This document shows, piece after piece, positions 36,898 to 45,740 of a stretch of DNA of 64,000 bases. The notes under the pieces were generated by a model that was not told the origin of the DNA, did no database searches, and saw only the letters and a list, made by a program, of their open reading frames with translations. Each line of letters begins with the position of its first letter. Within the stretch, counting starts at the first letter, position 1. The position numbers and the translations under genes were made by a program. The DNA is from Metaclostridioides mangenotii. Its GTDB lineage: Bacteria; Bacillota; Clostridia; Peptostreptococcales; Peptostreptococcaceae. The stretch covers positions 173,416 to 237,415 of the forward strand of contig NZ_JAHLOF010000006.1 of NCBI RefSeq assembly GCF_018917235.1, written 5' to 3'.

Positions 36898-37644
36898 TTA
36901 TAATTCATCGATTATTTTGCCATCAGTTGTTATAGTAACAACTTTCCAAGGGATTACTTTTCCACTATTTTCTAATGCCTTCCTTACAGCATTAGTGATA
37001 CCGCTACAACAAGGTACTTCCATACGAGTTACTACTACACTATTTATATCATTAGATATTAATATATCAGTTAATTTTTCTGCATAGTCAACTTCATCTA
37101 ATTTAGGACACCCTATTAACGTCACTTTATTTTTCATAAATTTGTTATGGAAATCCCCATATGCATAAGCTGTGCAATCGGCAGCAACTAATAAATTAGC
37201 CCCTTTAAAATAAGGTGCATTGGCTGGAACTAACTTTATTTGCACTGGCCATTGATTTAAATTTGACTTAATATCTATGCTTTTTTCAATCTGTTCAACT
37301 TTATGCTCACTATTCTGTAAATCCTTTTCAGATCTATCAATGCTCTTAGCCATTGATCCAGGACATCCACATCCTAAATTTTTCTCTTGTTTATTATCTT
37401 CTCCTTTAGCTTTAATATTAGCTAAAACGGCTTCTTCATCATATGGAAGAGCCTCTCTCTCTTCAAACGAAAGTGCATCCATAGGACAAGCTGGCATACA
37501 ATGACCTAACCCATCGCAGTAATCATCTCTCAATAGAGTTGCTTTACCATCTACTATTGCCATAGCATTTTCATGACAAGCATCAATACATAATCCACAC
37601 CCATTACATTTTTCTTTATCTATTTTTATAATAGTTCTAATCAT
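36898..37644 (-). CDS. 4Fe-4S ferredoxin-domain protein (FrdX-like)
   Basis: 248 aa. The N-terminal dicluster ferredoxin has CNGCGLCIDACHENAM and CDGLGHCMPACPMDAL (second set CX5CX3C). A CGCPGS patch at about residue 92 and a C-terminal domain with AADCTAYAYG, IGCPKLD and VPCCSGI add more cysteines. Proteins of this build are often linked with hybrid-cluster protein genes in clostridia, though no hcp is here. I start at ATG 37644 (AAGGAG upstream); GTG three codons earlier is in frame. Divergent from a Crp/Fnr regulator, with a palindrome centred at -41.5 of its promoter. Electron carrier in redox or NO stress is inferred. Confidence 0.8.
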   Translation of the reverse strand: MIRTIIKIDKEKCNGCGLCIDACHENAMAIVDGKATLLRDDYCDGLGHCMPACPMDALSFEEREALPYDEEAVLANIKAKGEDNKQEKNLGCGCPGSMAKSIDRSEKDLQNSEHKVEQIEKSIDIKSNLNQWPVQIKLVPANAPYFKGANLLVAADCTAYAYGDFHNKFMKNKVTLIGCPKLDEVDYAEKLTDILISNDINSVVVTRMEVPCCSGITNAVRKALENSGKVIPWKVVTITTDGKIIDEL

Positions 37645-37704
37645 ATCTATCACTCCTTATATTCATCTTATAATTTTACTTATACTGCTTGTATTTATGT
37701 CTCT

Positions 37705-37710
37705 ATTATA
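37705..37710 (-). promoter_or_regulatory. -10 box of ferredoxin-gene promoter
   Basis: Perfect TATAAT on the minus strand with no usable -35 at 17 nt (CGAAAA). Taking TSS at 37698, the palindrome at 37733-37746 is centred at -41.5, the class II activator position. Confidence 0.6.
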
Positions 37711-37732
37711 GTACAATTAAATAAAATTTTCG

Positions 37733-37746
37733 GTTGCATATGCAAC
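37733..37746. promoter_or_regulatory. Palindromic operator between ferredoxin gene and Crp/Fnr regulator
   Basis: GTTGCATATGCAAC, a perfect 14-bp palindrome. It overlaps the ATG of the divergent regulator and sits at -41.5 of the ferredoxin promoter, so the adjacent regulator may activate one gene and limit its own translation or transcription. Confidence 0.7.
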
Positions 37747-38420
37747 AAGGATGTGATTTTATAAATAAACATTTAAAAACGTTAAAAAATGTTCCTCTTT
37801 TTATAGGCATGCATGAAGATGATTTAGAAGAAATGTTAAATTGTCTTGGTGCTAATAAAAAGCTTTATAAAAAAGATAGTCTCGTAATATCGGTAGGTGA
37901 TAGTATATCTTCTGTTGGAATAATATTATCTGGAAGTGCAAGGATTGTAAAAGAAGATATTGATGGAAATCTAAATATAGTTTCTGAACTTCAAACCAGT
38001 GATATTTTTGCAGAAGTATTCGCATGCTCTGGAGCTTTAAGTTCAATATCTGTTGTTACTCAAACAGATTGCGAAATTTTATTCGTAGAATTTGAAAAAG
38101 TTATTAATACTTGTTCTTCGTCGTGTAAATTTAATTCAAAACTGATCGAAAATATGCTAAGGTTAATAGCCTCTAAGAATATTCAATTACATGATAAAAT
38201 AGAAATTCTATCCAAAAGAAGTACTCGTGAGAAACTTCTAGAATACTTTGCTAAACAAATAGAAATTAGTGACAGTAACAAATTTAAAATCCCATTTACG
38301 AGAAATGAAATGGCTGATTTTCTGTGTGTTGATAGAAGTGCATTATCTAGAGAGCTCGGAAAATTGAGAGATGAAGGAATTATAAGATTTTATAAAAACA
38401 ACTTTGAAGTTATCAAATAA
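37740..38420 (+). CDS. Crp/Fnr family transcriptional regulator (redox/NO type)
   Basis: About 226 aa. N-terminal cyclic-nucleotide-binding-like domain (ISVGDSISSVGIILSGSARIV), dimerisation helix, and C-terminal winged HTH with FTRNEMADFLCVDRSALSRELGKL. The start is uncertain: ATG 37740 lies inside the operator palindrome with no Shine-Dalgarno. AAGGATGTGAT, nearly a full anti-SD match, lies further in at 37746-37756 and points to the ATA codon at 37761 (then NKHLKTLKNVPLF). An HcpR-like role (heme/NO sensing) fits the adjacent ferredoxin but is inference. Confidence 0.85.
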   Translation: MQQGCDFINKHLKTLKNVPLFIGMHEDDLEEMLNCLGANKKLYKKDSLVISVGDSISSVGIILSGSARIVKEDIDGNLNIVSELQTSDIFAEVFACSGALSSISVVTQTDCEILFVEFEKVINTCSSSCKFNSKLIENMLRLIASKNIQLHDKIEILSKRSTREKLLEYFAKQIEISDSNKFKIPFTRNEMADFLCVDRSALSRELGKLRDEGIIRFYKNNFEVIK

Positions 38421-38439
38421 TCACTTCAAAGTTGTTTTT
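38394..38439 (+). terminator. Terminator overlapping the regulator stop codon
   Basis: AAAAACAACTTTGAAGT / ACTTCAAAGTTGTTTTT, 17-bp perfect stem with a 12-nt loop. The left arm is coding sequence. It is followed by ATTTTAG. Confidence 0.85.
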
Positions 38440-38722
38440 ATTTTAGATTATTTGATATTTTCCATTTATAAAGTGTAGTGAAAATGATCTAATTCTATTA
38501 TAATAACCATTTATATTTATTTCAAAAATATTTCATATTAAAATAAAAAGTTTTTTAGGTCGAATATTTAACAATGACCATATGCTAAATTATCTATTAA
38601 ATTTTATAATAACTAATTTTGTATAAAATATTTACAGTCTATGCAATTTAAGCTATAATTGCCCTTGTATACATGTATACATGTTATAACAGTAGGATGT
38701 CTTAGACTGCGTTTCAGAAAAA
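38440..38722 (+). other. Intergenic region upstream of POT pseudogene
   Basis: AT-rich; nothing coding seen. Its right end contains a well-formed promoter and palindrome (38631-38681) directed at the pseudogene. Confidence 0.5.
38631..38681 (+). promoter_or_regulatory. Promoter and operator of the POT pseudogene
   Basis: TTTACA (38631-38636), 17-nt spacer, TATAAT (38654-38659). A perfect 16-bp palindrome TGTATACATGTATACA (38666-38681) begins at the expected start point. It is a typical repressor layout (two TGTATACA units, reminiscent of GntR-type sites) left in place although the gene it drives is broken. Confidence 0.7.
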
Positions 38723-39499
38723 TTGAAACATCCTAGCGAGTTGTATTTTTGTGTTTCTATTTTCAGTGTAGTGAATCTTTCTTATTACGGAATGAAACTT
38801 GTTCTTGTACTATTTCTAGCCGAGCAAATTACAAAAGGAGAATTAGGTTTAAGTTCTGCAGAGGCCTCATCTGTCCTCGCATCTTTTATGATGTGGGTTA
38901 CAATATTCTTCTGGATGGCTTATAATCATGCATCTATGTCTATTGCACTTAATACTCAAAATAGTGTAAACTTAAGTATAGGAAATTTCCAAATACCTAC
39001 ATCATAATAGATTCTTACCATGGTCTGTTATGTGTAATACTAGGACCATAATAACATCTATATGGCTACAGATGGCAAACAAAAAAGAGGTGTTTTGAAT
39101 ATTTCCAAAAGATGAGTTTAGGATTTATTTTCTTAGCTGCTGCATTTATATTTATAATAGGAGCCGTTATTCAAAGTTGTAACATATACTGATTCTGCTA
39201 CAAAAGCAACCGTTTTCCGGATAATATTATTTATTACATTTCAAAGTATTGGTGAGATGTGTTTTTCACCTGTTAGTTATGGTATGGTAAATAAACTTGC
39301 ATCAGAAAAATACTCCTCATTATTAATGGGAGTATGGTTTGCTAGTATGTTTGTCGCCAATAAATTCTCTGGATATGTTCAACTTATTATAGATAAGCTA
39401 GGTATGTTACAGGTATTTATTATTATACCAACATGCCTACTCGCAGTTGGACTTTTACTATTTGCACTAAATAAAAAACTAGAAGAAATATCACAATAA
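38723..39499 (+). pseudogene. Decayed POT family di/tripeptide transporter
   Basis: Fragments of a proton-dependent oligopeptide transporter, normally about 450-500 aa. The first piece begins KHPSELYFCV and has NLSYYGMKLVLVLFLAEQ (TM1), then jumps to IFFWMAYNHASMSIAL, which belongs to the seventh or a later TM helix, so roughly half of the protein is deleted. It stops at 39005. A second piece (MSLGFIFLAAAFIFIIGAV) and a third (FQSIGEMCFSPVSYGMVNKLAS to the C-terminus) follow in shifted frames. The gene is immediately upstream of an M24 peptidase, a functional pairing now lost. Confidence 0.85.
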
Positions 39500-39518
39500 T
39501 TAATTGGAGGTAACTAAA

Positions 39519-40592
39519 ATGAGCAGAGTTACAAAAGTATTAGAAATACTAGAATCTAAAAACTTAGACGCAGTATACCTTACAAATGAGCCAAATGTGA
39601 ACTACATTAGTGGATTTACCGATGAGGCTGCTAATGTGCTTATATGTAAAAATGGAAAATTTTTAATAACAGACGGTAGATTTACTGAATTAGCTGAAAA
39701 AACTTGTCCTGGATTTGAAATAGTAAATTGGCATTTATTCGACAGAGATGTCACAAAAGCAGTTAGATATATCTGCTCTGAAAATGGTGTTAAGAGTTTA
39801 GGTTTTGAGGAAGTCAATCTTTCATTCAATAAATATAATACTCTACATACATTACTAGAAAAAGACGGAATAGAATTAGTTCCTACCCAAGGTATAGTTG
39901 AATCTTTAAGATATAAAAAGGATAAATTAGAAATAGAGAACTTGAAAATAGCTTGTGAGATCGCGGATAAATCTCTAGAACAATTAGTTCCACACATTAA
40001 AGCAGGAGTTTCTGAAAGAGAACTTTGTGCACACCTAGAATTTTATTTAAAGATAAATGGTGCTCATGAAATTGGTTTTGAAACTATACTTATATCAGGA
40101 GTAAAAACATCTCTTCCGCATGGTAAACCAGATGACAAAATAGTTGAAGCAGGCGATTTTGTAACTATAGACTTTGGCGCAATGTACAATGGATATATTT
40201 CTGATATGACTAGAACTTTTGTAGTTGGCAAACCAAATGACAAACAAATAGAAATATACAATCTAGTTAAAGAGGCTCAGCAAGTTGGACTTGGCCATAT
40301 GAAGAACGGAGCTCATGCTACAGAACCTGACACTGCTATAAGAAAAGTAATAAAAAAATATGAAGAGTTCTACTACAATGGTATAGGGCATGGTGTTGGT
40401 AGAAATTTACATGAAGAACCATTTATAGGAAACTACGGTTCAAGAATTCTAGAACCCGGCTGTGTCATAACTATGGAACCAGGACTTTACATCCCTGGTT
40501 GGGGCGGTGTTAGAATTGAGGATACTGTTTTAATAAAAGATGATGGAATTGAAATACTTACTAAATTCCCTAAAGAGCTAATTGTTATTTAG
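39519..40592 (+). CDS. Xaa-Pro peptidase, M24 family
   Basis: 357-aa creatinase-fold metallopeptidase that cleaves Xaa-Pro bonds. The N-terminal domain (about 1-125) is followed by the catalytic pita-bread domain with the five metal ligands visible: Asp in VTIDFGAMYNGYISDMTRT (two), His in GIGHGVGRNLHEEP, Glu in ITMEPGLY, and Glu in GGVRIEDTVL. I start at ATG 39519, eight bases after GGAGG; a TTG five codons upstream overlaps the ribosome-binding site. It is probably PepQ/PepP-like. It was likely co-transcribed with the peptide transporter now decayed upstream. Confidence 0.93.
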   Translation: MSRVTKVLEILESKNLDAVYLTNEPNVNYISGFTDEAANVLICKNGKFLITDGRFTELAEKTCPGFEIVNWHLFDRDVTKAVRYICSENGVKSLGFEEVNLSFNKYNTLHTLLEKDGIELVPTQGIVESLRYKKDKLEIENLKIACEIADKSLEQLVPHIKAGVSERELCAHLEFYLKINGAHEIGFETILISGVKTSLPHGKPDDKIVEAGDFVTIDFGAMYNGYISDMTRTFVVGKPNDKQIEIYNLVKEAQQVGLGHMKNGAHATEPDTAIRKVIKKYEEFYYNGIGHGVGRNLHEEPFIGNYGSRILEPGCVITMEPGLYIPGWGGVRIEDTVLIKDDGIEILTKFPKELIVI

Positions 40593-40628
40593 TACTATCT
40601 ATTTATAATTATCAAATCGTTATCAATA

Positions 40629-40665
40629 CAAAAGTATTGAGTTATTAAGTAACTCAATACTTTTG
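40629..40665 (+). terminator. Terminator after the M24 peptidase
   Basis: CAAAAGTATTGAGTTA / TAACTCAATACTTTTG, perfect 16-bp stem with a 5-nt loop, followed by ATCTTTTTAC. Confidence 0.85.
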
Positions 40666-40670
40666 ATCTT

Positions 40671-40792
40671 TTTACTTACTAATGGAAGTGTTGCAATAAC
40701 GCCTCCGTATGTCGGAAATCTCCTTACAACCTCTGTTACATTACAGTACCTATAATCAAAGCTGAAATTAAAATTTTAATTAAAGGAAACAT
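40671..40792 (-). pseudogene. Truncated and frameshifted DUF3147-like membrane protein
   Basis: On the minus strand AAGGAG precedes ATG 40792 and the frame MFPLIKILISALIIGTV, which stops almost at once. Reading resumes one frame over as VTEVVRRFPTYGGVIATLPLVS. The two join if a direct duplication TGTAATGTAA is collapsed to one TGTAA. The combined sequence matches the start of small DUF3147-type proteins. The rest of the gene is missing; a terminator follows. A clear relic. Confidence 0.65.
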
Positions 40793-40997
40793 TTTTTTGC
40801 TCCTTGCTTAAGATATTAAAACCCTTTCAATAATTTCTAGATCTGAATTTAAGTGACATAACAACTCATCATATTTTATCAATATAACAATAAAGACTTC
40901 TAACCAATAACTTAATAGTGTAAAATATTTATTATAGGTTAAAGTTGCTATGTAACTAATAATTATAAATATAATCTAACATTGAGGAGTAATTGTA
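40793..40997 (+). other. Upstream region of LysR gene
   Basis: AT-rich with no gene. It must contain the LysR-family promoter. No inverted repeat strong enough to call an operator was seen. Confidence 0.35.
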
Positions 40998-41855
40998 ATG
41001 AATTTATATCAATTAAAATACGTAAAAGCTCTTTCAAAATATGGCAACATGAATAAAGCTGCAGAAGAATTAAATATCTCTCAATCTGAACTCACTATGC
41101 AAGTATCATTACTGGAAAAAGAATTAAACTGTACTCTTTTTATTATAGATAAGTCTGACTATACACTTACAAACTATGGACAGTGCTTTTTAGAAAAAGT
41201 AGAAATAATTATAGATCAAGAATCAATGTTTAAAGACCACCACTTCTTAGATCAAGATATGCAAAATACTGTACGAATAGCAGCATTACCTAGTATTGCT
41301 AATACTATGTTACCACCTATATTAAAAGAATTGACCTTACTTGGTTACCATTATGAAGTTTTCATAATTAGTGAAAGCCAAATTATAGAGCAGCAGTTTT
41401 ATCTGGATGAGTATGACATTGGGTTTGCTCAAGATATAAAACAGGGATCAATATGTATTTTGAAAGAACCTTATTGTGCTGTAGTACCAATAAACTATCC
41501 ATTGGCTGAAAAAAATATGATTACTATTAATGAGCTGCTAAATGTTCCACTTATTTTACCTGATAGGAAAAGTGACATTAGAATATCATTTGAAAAATTT
41601 TTAAATAATCATAACTATCGTCCAGATTCATTTATAGAAGTTTCACAAAATGATCCACCAATTATATCTTTTATTGAAGCTGGTATGGGTGTGACTATTT
41701 TGCCTAAACTGCTTATAAATAACTTACCAAATAGTGTTAAAGCTGTTGAAATACTTGATAAGGATTTTTATAGAACTGTTAATCTTCTAAGTAACTCATC
41801 TAAACTAAGTGAAATCATAATCAATATAGTAAACATTTGGTTTAATTGTAACTAA
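40998..41855 (+). CDS. LysR family transcriptional regulator
   Basis: 285 aa. N-terminal winged HTH (residues 1-60; NMNKAAEELNISQSELTMQVSLLEKEL) and a C-terminal LysR substrate-binding domain (about 90-285). GAGGAG precedes the ATG. No divergent target gene remains: the minus-strand neighbour is a broken DUF3147-like relic. LysR regulators commonly control such divergent genes, so this may be orphaned. The effector is unknown. Terminator at 41868. Confidence 0.88.
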   Translation: MNLYQLKYVKALSKYGNMNKAAEELNISQSELTMQVSLLEKELNCTLFIIDKSDYTLTNYGQCFLEKVEIIIDQESMFKDHHFLDQDMQNTVRIAALPSIANTMLPPILKELTLLGYHYEVFIISESQIIEQQFYLDEYDIGFAQDIKQGSICILKEPYCAVVPINYPLAEKNMITINELLNVPLILPDRKSDIRISFEKFLNNHNYRPDSFIEVSQNDPPIISFIEAGMGVTILPKLLINNLPNSVKAVEILDKDFYRTVNLLSNSSKLSEIIINIVNIWFNCN

Positions 41856-41867
41856 TAAAACCGTGAG

Positions 41868-41903
41868 AAATCATTAGTTTATGTATTTTATAACTAGTGA
41901 TTT
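41868..41903 (+). terminator. Terminator after LysR gene
   Basis: AAATCATTAGTT pairs with AACTAGTGATTT (one U:G) around 12 nt, and is followed by TATTTTTTAC. Confidence 0.65.
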
Positions 41904-42071
41904 TATTTTTTACTAATTTTTTAATTAATGTAAATCAGCTATAGAATTTACTGATACAGCTAATCTAAAATATCTAAGCTAATCAGTTTCTAAAAATAAG
42001 GCTATAAGTCGTGTAAATTAAATCTACTTGGTTTATAATATAAGTTATAGTTTAAAAGAAGAGGTGATTAA

Positions 42072-45000
42072 ATGGTAACTGGTAAAATATATAGCTTAAT
42101 TAAAAAAATTTCACTTCCTTCAAGATGGTTAAGAGGTTTAAAATATTTTGATAAACAATTAATCGATTCTGTAGATGTAAGAATCCATGATAATTACTTA
42201 GAATTTCAGAGTGTTGTAGAATCGGAGTACAATAATGAGGTGTATCCAAATACTCTTTATATAAATTTTGAAGATTACGAATTGACTAAATCATACTGTT
42301 CTTGTCAGGATTTTAAATCAAATTTTAAGACTGACAACACTTTTTTATGCAAACATTTAGTAGCAACTGTATTAAAAGGGATCGATAAAATAGAAAGTGA
42401 AGATTACCTAAACAAAAGTTTATCTGAAGCATTATTGGCAAACCATATCGCTAAAACAGTAACCTCAACTCCAGATAAAAAATTACTCCACTTTTTCAAA
42501 AATGCAAATAAAGAGCAGATTAATCTAGATGTTGAAGTAAATGTTTCTCCAGGAAGAGTATATGCAGAATTCAAAATAGGGCTTGATAGGATGTATATAA
42601 TAAAAAATATTAAAGAATTTGCAAATGCTAGGCTAAACAATCAAAAACTGGATTATGGTGTTAATTTTACATATGACCCTACTTCACAGTATTTCACTGA
42701 CAGAGATGAAAAGATTGTAGAGATGATCGAAGGATATGGTAATAATCTTCCCTCATATTCCTTATCTACTAATTCAAAAAAATATATGGAGTTTAATATC
42801 AGTGCATTAAAACCATTTATGGAAATATTAACAGATAAAGACTTTTCTTTAATATTTGCAAAAAATAAATATAGACCACAAATAATAAATGGACCCTTAC
42901 CTATAGAATTTAAGTTTAATAAAACAAATGGCGGAATATCACTTACTACTCATGATGCTCTTCCGATTCCAATGACTCAAAAAAATGATATTATACTCTA
43001 TAAAGGTGATATTTATTTACTAGATAATGATGATGCAAATTATTATGGACAGCTATATGAAACACTAAATGAGCACAGCATTATAGAATTTGAAAAAGAA
43101 GACGTAAAAGATGTACTAAACTTTATGTTACCAAAGATTAAAACTATTACCGATAATGTCTACCTAGATAAGCAAATTGAGGACAATATAATTACATCTT
43201 TTAAGACTGAGTTTTACTTTGACATAAAAGGTTCGCAAGTCACATGTGATTTAAAATTTGTCTATGATGATGCCGATGATAAATTTGTAGTTCCTGATAT
43301 AGAAAAGGAAAATCAAATAAAGCTTCAGCTTCTTGGTTATAATTTCATAGAAAAAAGTAACAGTTTTTTATTTTCTGGTAATGATGAGAATTTATTTGAA
43401 TTTTTAGATGTTAATCTCGAAGAGTTAAAAGAATTAGGAGATATATATTATTCTGACAAGTTTAAGAATAAAAAAATATACAAATCTGGCTCAATAAAAG
43501 CCTTTATAGACGAAAATATTGGAAGCTATATAGACTTTAGTTTTAATATATCCGATATAAATGTAGATGAATACGACAATATTATGGCTGCATTTAAAGA
43601 AAACAGAACTTTTTACAAATTAAAAGATGGAAGTTTTATGGATTTAAGAGAGGATAAAACTAAGGACTTCTTAGAACTTATTGAGAACTTAGGGTTTGAA
43701 GGAAAAGAAACTAGCTATAGAATTCCAAACAATAAAGCACTCTACATGGAACAGTTTATTAGAGACAAACAGTTGGATTTTATAGAAGGTAAAGAAATAG
43801 TAGAAAATATCTGTAGAGGCTTTGAAAATATAGACAATCTTGACCTCATGATACCAGATGAATTAAATGCTGATCTTAGAAGCTATCAAGAAAATGGATT
43901 CACATGGTTTAAGGTGCTAGATAACTACAATTTCGGCGGAATATTAGCAGATGAAATGGGACTTGGTAAAACATTACAGACTATAACTTTTTTACTTTCA
44001 CAAAAAGATAAAAAAAGCATAGTTATTACTCCAACTTCAGTTATATACAATTGGAAAAGTGAGTTTGAAAAGTTTGCGCCTACATTGAATGCTCAGATAA
44101 TACACGGTGATAAAATTGAGAGATTGAATCTAATAAAAGATATAAAGAACTGCGATGTAATTATTACAACTTACGGTACATTTAAAAATGATATTGAAAT
44201 GTATAAAGATATCGACTTCGACTATTGTATAATTGACGAGGCACAGAACATTAAAAACCCTACAGCTCAAGTTACTAAAGCTGTTAAATCAGTAAATGCT
44301 ATCTGTAGATTTGCATTAACAGGAACACCAATAGAAAATAATTTAGTAGAATTATGGTCAATATTTGACTTTATAATGCCTGGTTATTTATTTAATAAAA
44401 AAAAGTTCCAAAATATATATTTGAAAAAAGAAGCTAATTTACAGAACCTAAAAATACTAATAAAACCTTTTATGCTTCGAAGAACTAAAAAACAAGTTAT
44501 GACTGAGTTGCCTGATAAAATCGAGAAGAATTACTTTGTTGAACTTAATAAAGATGAACGTAACATATATAGCTCATACGCTAAAGAAGTTCAAAGAAAA
44601 TTGGTAGGAAAAGATCTGAAAAACGATAAAATTGTAATATTTTCATATCTAACTAGATTGAGACAATTGTGCTTAGATCCTAGTATAGTTGTTGAAGGAT
44701 ACAACCATCCTAGTTCAAAAGTAAATACTTGTATGAAAATAGTTGAAGAAAGTATTGAAAACGATCATAAAATACTATTATTCTCTCAGTTCACTACGGT
44801 CTTAAAGAAACTTGCATCAGAACTAGAAAAAAATAAAATTAAATTCTCTTACATCGACGGAAGTACCAAAGCTAAAGATAGATTAGACTTAGTAGATGAA
44901 TTTAATCAGGAAGATGATAAAAAAATCTTTTTAATTTCTCTTAAGGCAGGTGGTATCGGCTTAAACTTAACTAGTGCAGACACAGTAATCCACTTCGACC

Positions 45001-45233
45001 CATGGTGGAATCCTTCAGTAGAAGATCAAGCTACAGATCGTGCACATAGATTCGGTCAAGAAAACACAGTTCAAGTTATAAAACTTATTTCAAAAGGAAC
45101 TATTGAAGAAAAAATACTAAAACTTCAAGAAAACAAAAAGGATCTCATTTCTCAATTTGTAAATGGAAGTTTAGCAAACGAAAGTATACTAAAAAATCTA
45201 ACTGACAAAGAAATAATCGATTTATTCAGTTAA
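42072..45233 (+). CDS. SWIM zinc-finger SNF2-family DNA helicase/translocase
   Basis: 1053 aa. N-terminal SWIM finger (YCSCQDF to CKHLV, about residues 77-98; CxC...CxH). A long SNF2-associated middle region (about 130-600) is followed by a Swi2/Snf2 ATPase: Walker A DEMGLGKT (about 627), DEAQ box (IIDEAQNIKNP, about 722), LTGTPIENN, then the helicase C lobe with LFSQFTTV, KAGGIGLNLTSADTVIHFDPWWNP and QATDRAHRFGQ. Such proteins translocate on duplex DNA; bacterial cellular roles are poorly defined. AGAGGTGAT precedes the ATG. Single gene with its own terminator. No methylase or nuclease partner is adjacent, so a defence system is not supported. Confidence 0.93.
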   Translation: MVTGKIYSLIKKISLPSRWLRGLKYFDKQLIDSVDVRIHDNYLEFQSVVESEYNNEVYPNTLYINFEDYELTKSYCSCQDFKSNFKTDNTFLCKHLVATVLKGIDKIESEDYLNKSLSEALLANHIAKTVTSTPDKKLLHFFKNANKEQINLDVEVNVSPGRVYAEFKIGLDRMYIIKNIKEFANARLNNQKLDYGVNFTYDPTSQYFTDRDEKIVEMIEGYGNNLPSYSLSTNSKKYMEFNISALKPFMEILTDKDFSLIFAKNKYRPQIINGPLPIEFKFNKTNGGISLTTHDALPIPMTQKNDIILYKGDIYLLDNDDANYYGQLYETLNEHSIIEFEKEDVKDVLNFMLPKIKTITDNVYLDKQIEDNIITSFKTEFYFDIKGSQVTCDLKFVYDDADDKFVVPDIEKENQIKLQLLGYNFIEKSNSFLFSGNDENLFEFLDVNLEELKELGDIYYSDKFKNKKIYKSGSIKAFIDENIGSYIDFSFNISDINVDEYDNIMAAFKENRTFYKLKDGSFMDLREDKTKDFLELIENLGFEGKETSYRIPNNKALYMEQFIRDKQLDFIEGKEIVENICRGFENIDNLDLMIPDELNADLRSYQENGFTWFKVLDNYNFGGILADEMGLGKTLQTITFLLSQKDKKSIVITPTSVIYNWKSEFEKFAPTLNAQIIHGDKIERLNLIKDIKNCDVIITTYGTFKNDIEMYKDIDFDYCIIDEAQNIKNPTAQVTKAVKSVNAICRFALTGTPIENNLVELWSIFDFIMPGYLFNKKKFQNIYLKKEANLQNLKILIKPFMLRRTKKQVMTELPDKIEKNYFVELNKDERNIYSSYAKEVQRKLVGKDLKNDKIVIFSYLTRLRQLCLDPSIVVEGYNHPSSKVNTCMKIVEESIENDHKILLFSQFTTVLKKLASELEKNKIKFSYIDGSTKAKDRLDLVDEFNQEDDKKIFLISLKAGGIGLNLTSADTVIHFDPWWNPSVEDQATDRAHRFGQENTVQVIKLISKGTIEEKILKLQENKKDLISQFVNGSLANESILKNLTDKEIIDLFS

Positions 45234-45257
45234 CAAAAGCTGAATAAATCGATTTTT
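45215..45257 (+). terminator. Terminator overlapping the SNF2 gene 3' end
   Basis: AATCGATTTATTCAG / CTGAATAAATCGATT, 15-bp perfect stem with a 10-nt loop, then TTTATATAAAA. The left arm is coding sequence. Confidence 0.8.
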
Positions 45258-45319
45258 ATATAAAAAACAAAGATAAAAAAATTACGTATTATCACTAATC
45301 ATACTAAGATTTTATTATT

Positions 45320-45446
45320 TCAATACTCTTTTGAGAAGTTATACTCCATTTTATCAACTCCATCATAAATCATCAAAGATTTAGGGATAATTACTTCACC
45401 ATCCTTTTTATATTCTTTTCCAGAGAAATTAGCAATAACTCTTAAA
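45320..45446 (-). pseudogene. Gene remnant, possibly C-terminus of a GH13 glycosidase
   Basis: A minus-strand stretch reads LRVIANFSGKEYKKDGEV and on to a stop at 45320, in a region otherwise without genes. A break in frame lies just before it. VIANFSGKE resembles the C-terminal beta-domain of oligo-1,6-glucosidase/alpha-amylase family enzymes. Too short to be sure. Confidence 0.35.
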
Positions 45447-45555
45447 TTTTTACCATATATTTATCTTGAACTATAACTTTAAAAATATGTCGAAAAGTAT
45501 TTTTAAAATTAAAAATGGGATAGCAACTAAGCCACCCTATTATTTGATATATTAA

Positions 45556-45621
45556 TTAGTAACCTTGGTACATCTCTTCGATTAACATTGGTTTGATTCC
45601 ATTTTCATCGAATATATCCAT
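45556..45621 (-). pseudogene. Stub of an ATP-dependent DNA ligase-like gene (copy 1)
   Basis: AGAGGTGAGAGT precedes an ATG and 21 codons starting MDIFDENGIKPMLIEEM, then stop. The N-terminus matches the start of LigD-type ATP-dependent DNA ligases (MDxFDEKGIKPMLIxEM...). Nothing of the ligase catalytic core follows. It is divergent from the ferritin-like gene. Confidence 0.5.
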
Positions 45622-45740
45622 ACTCTCACCTCTTAAGGATAGTATAGTCAATGGAAGGTGATTTTAAGCTTCATTTCTAAAAAGTATCCAAAATATTATT
45701 CAACACATATATCTATAGTAAAACATTTAGGAGGTTCATT

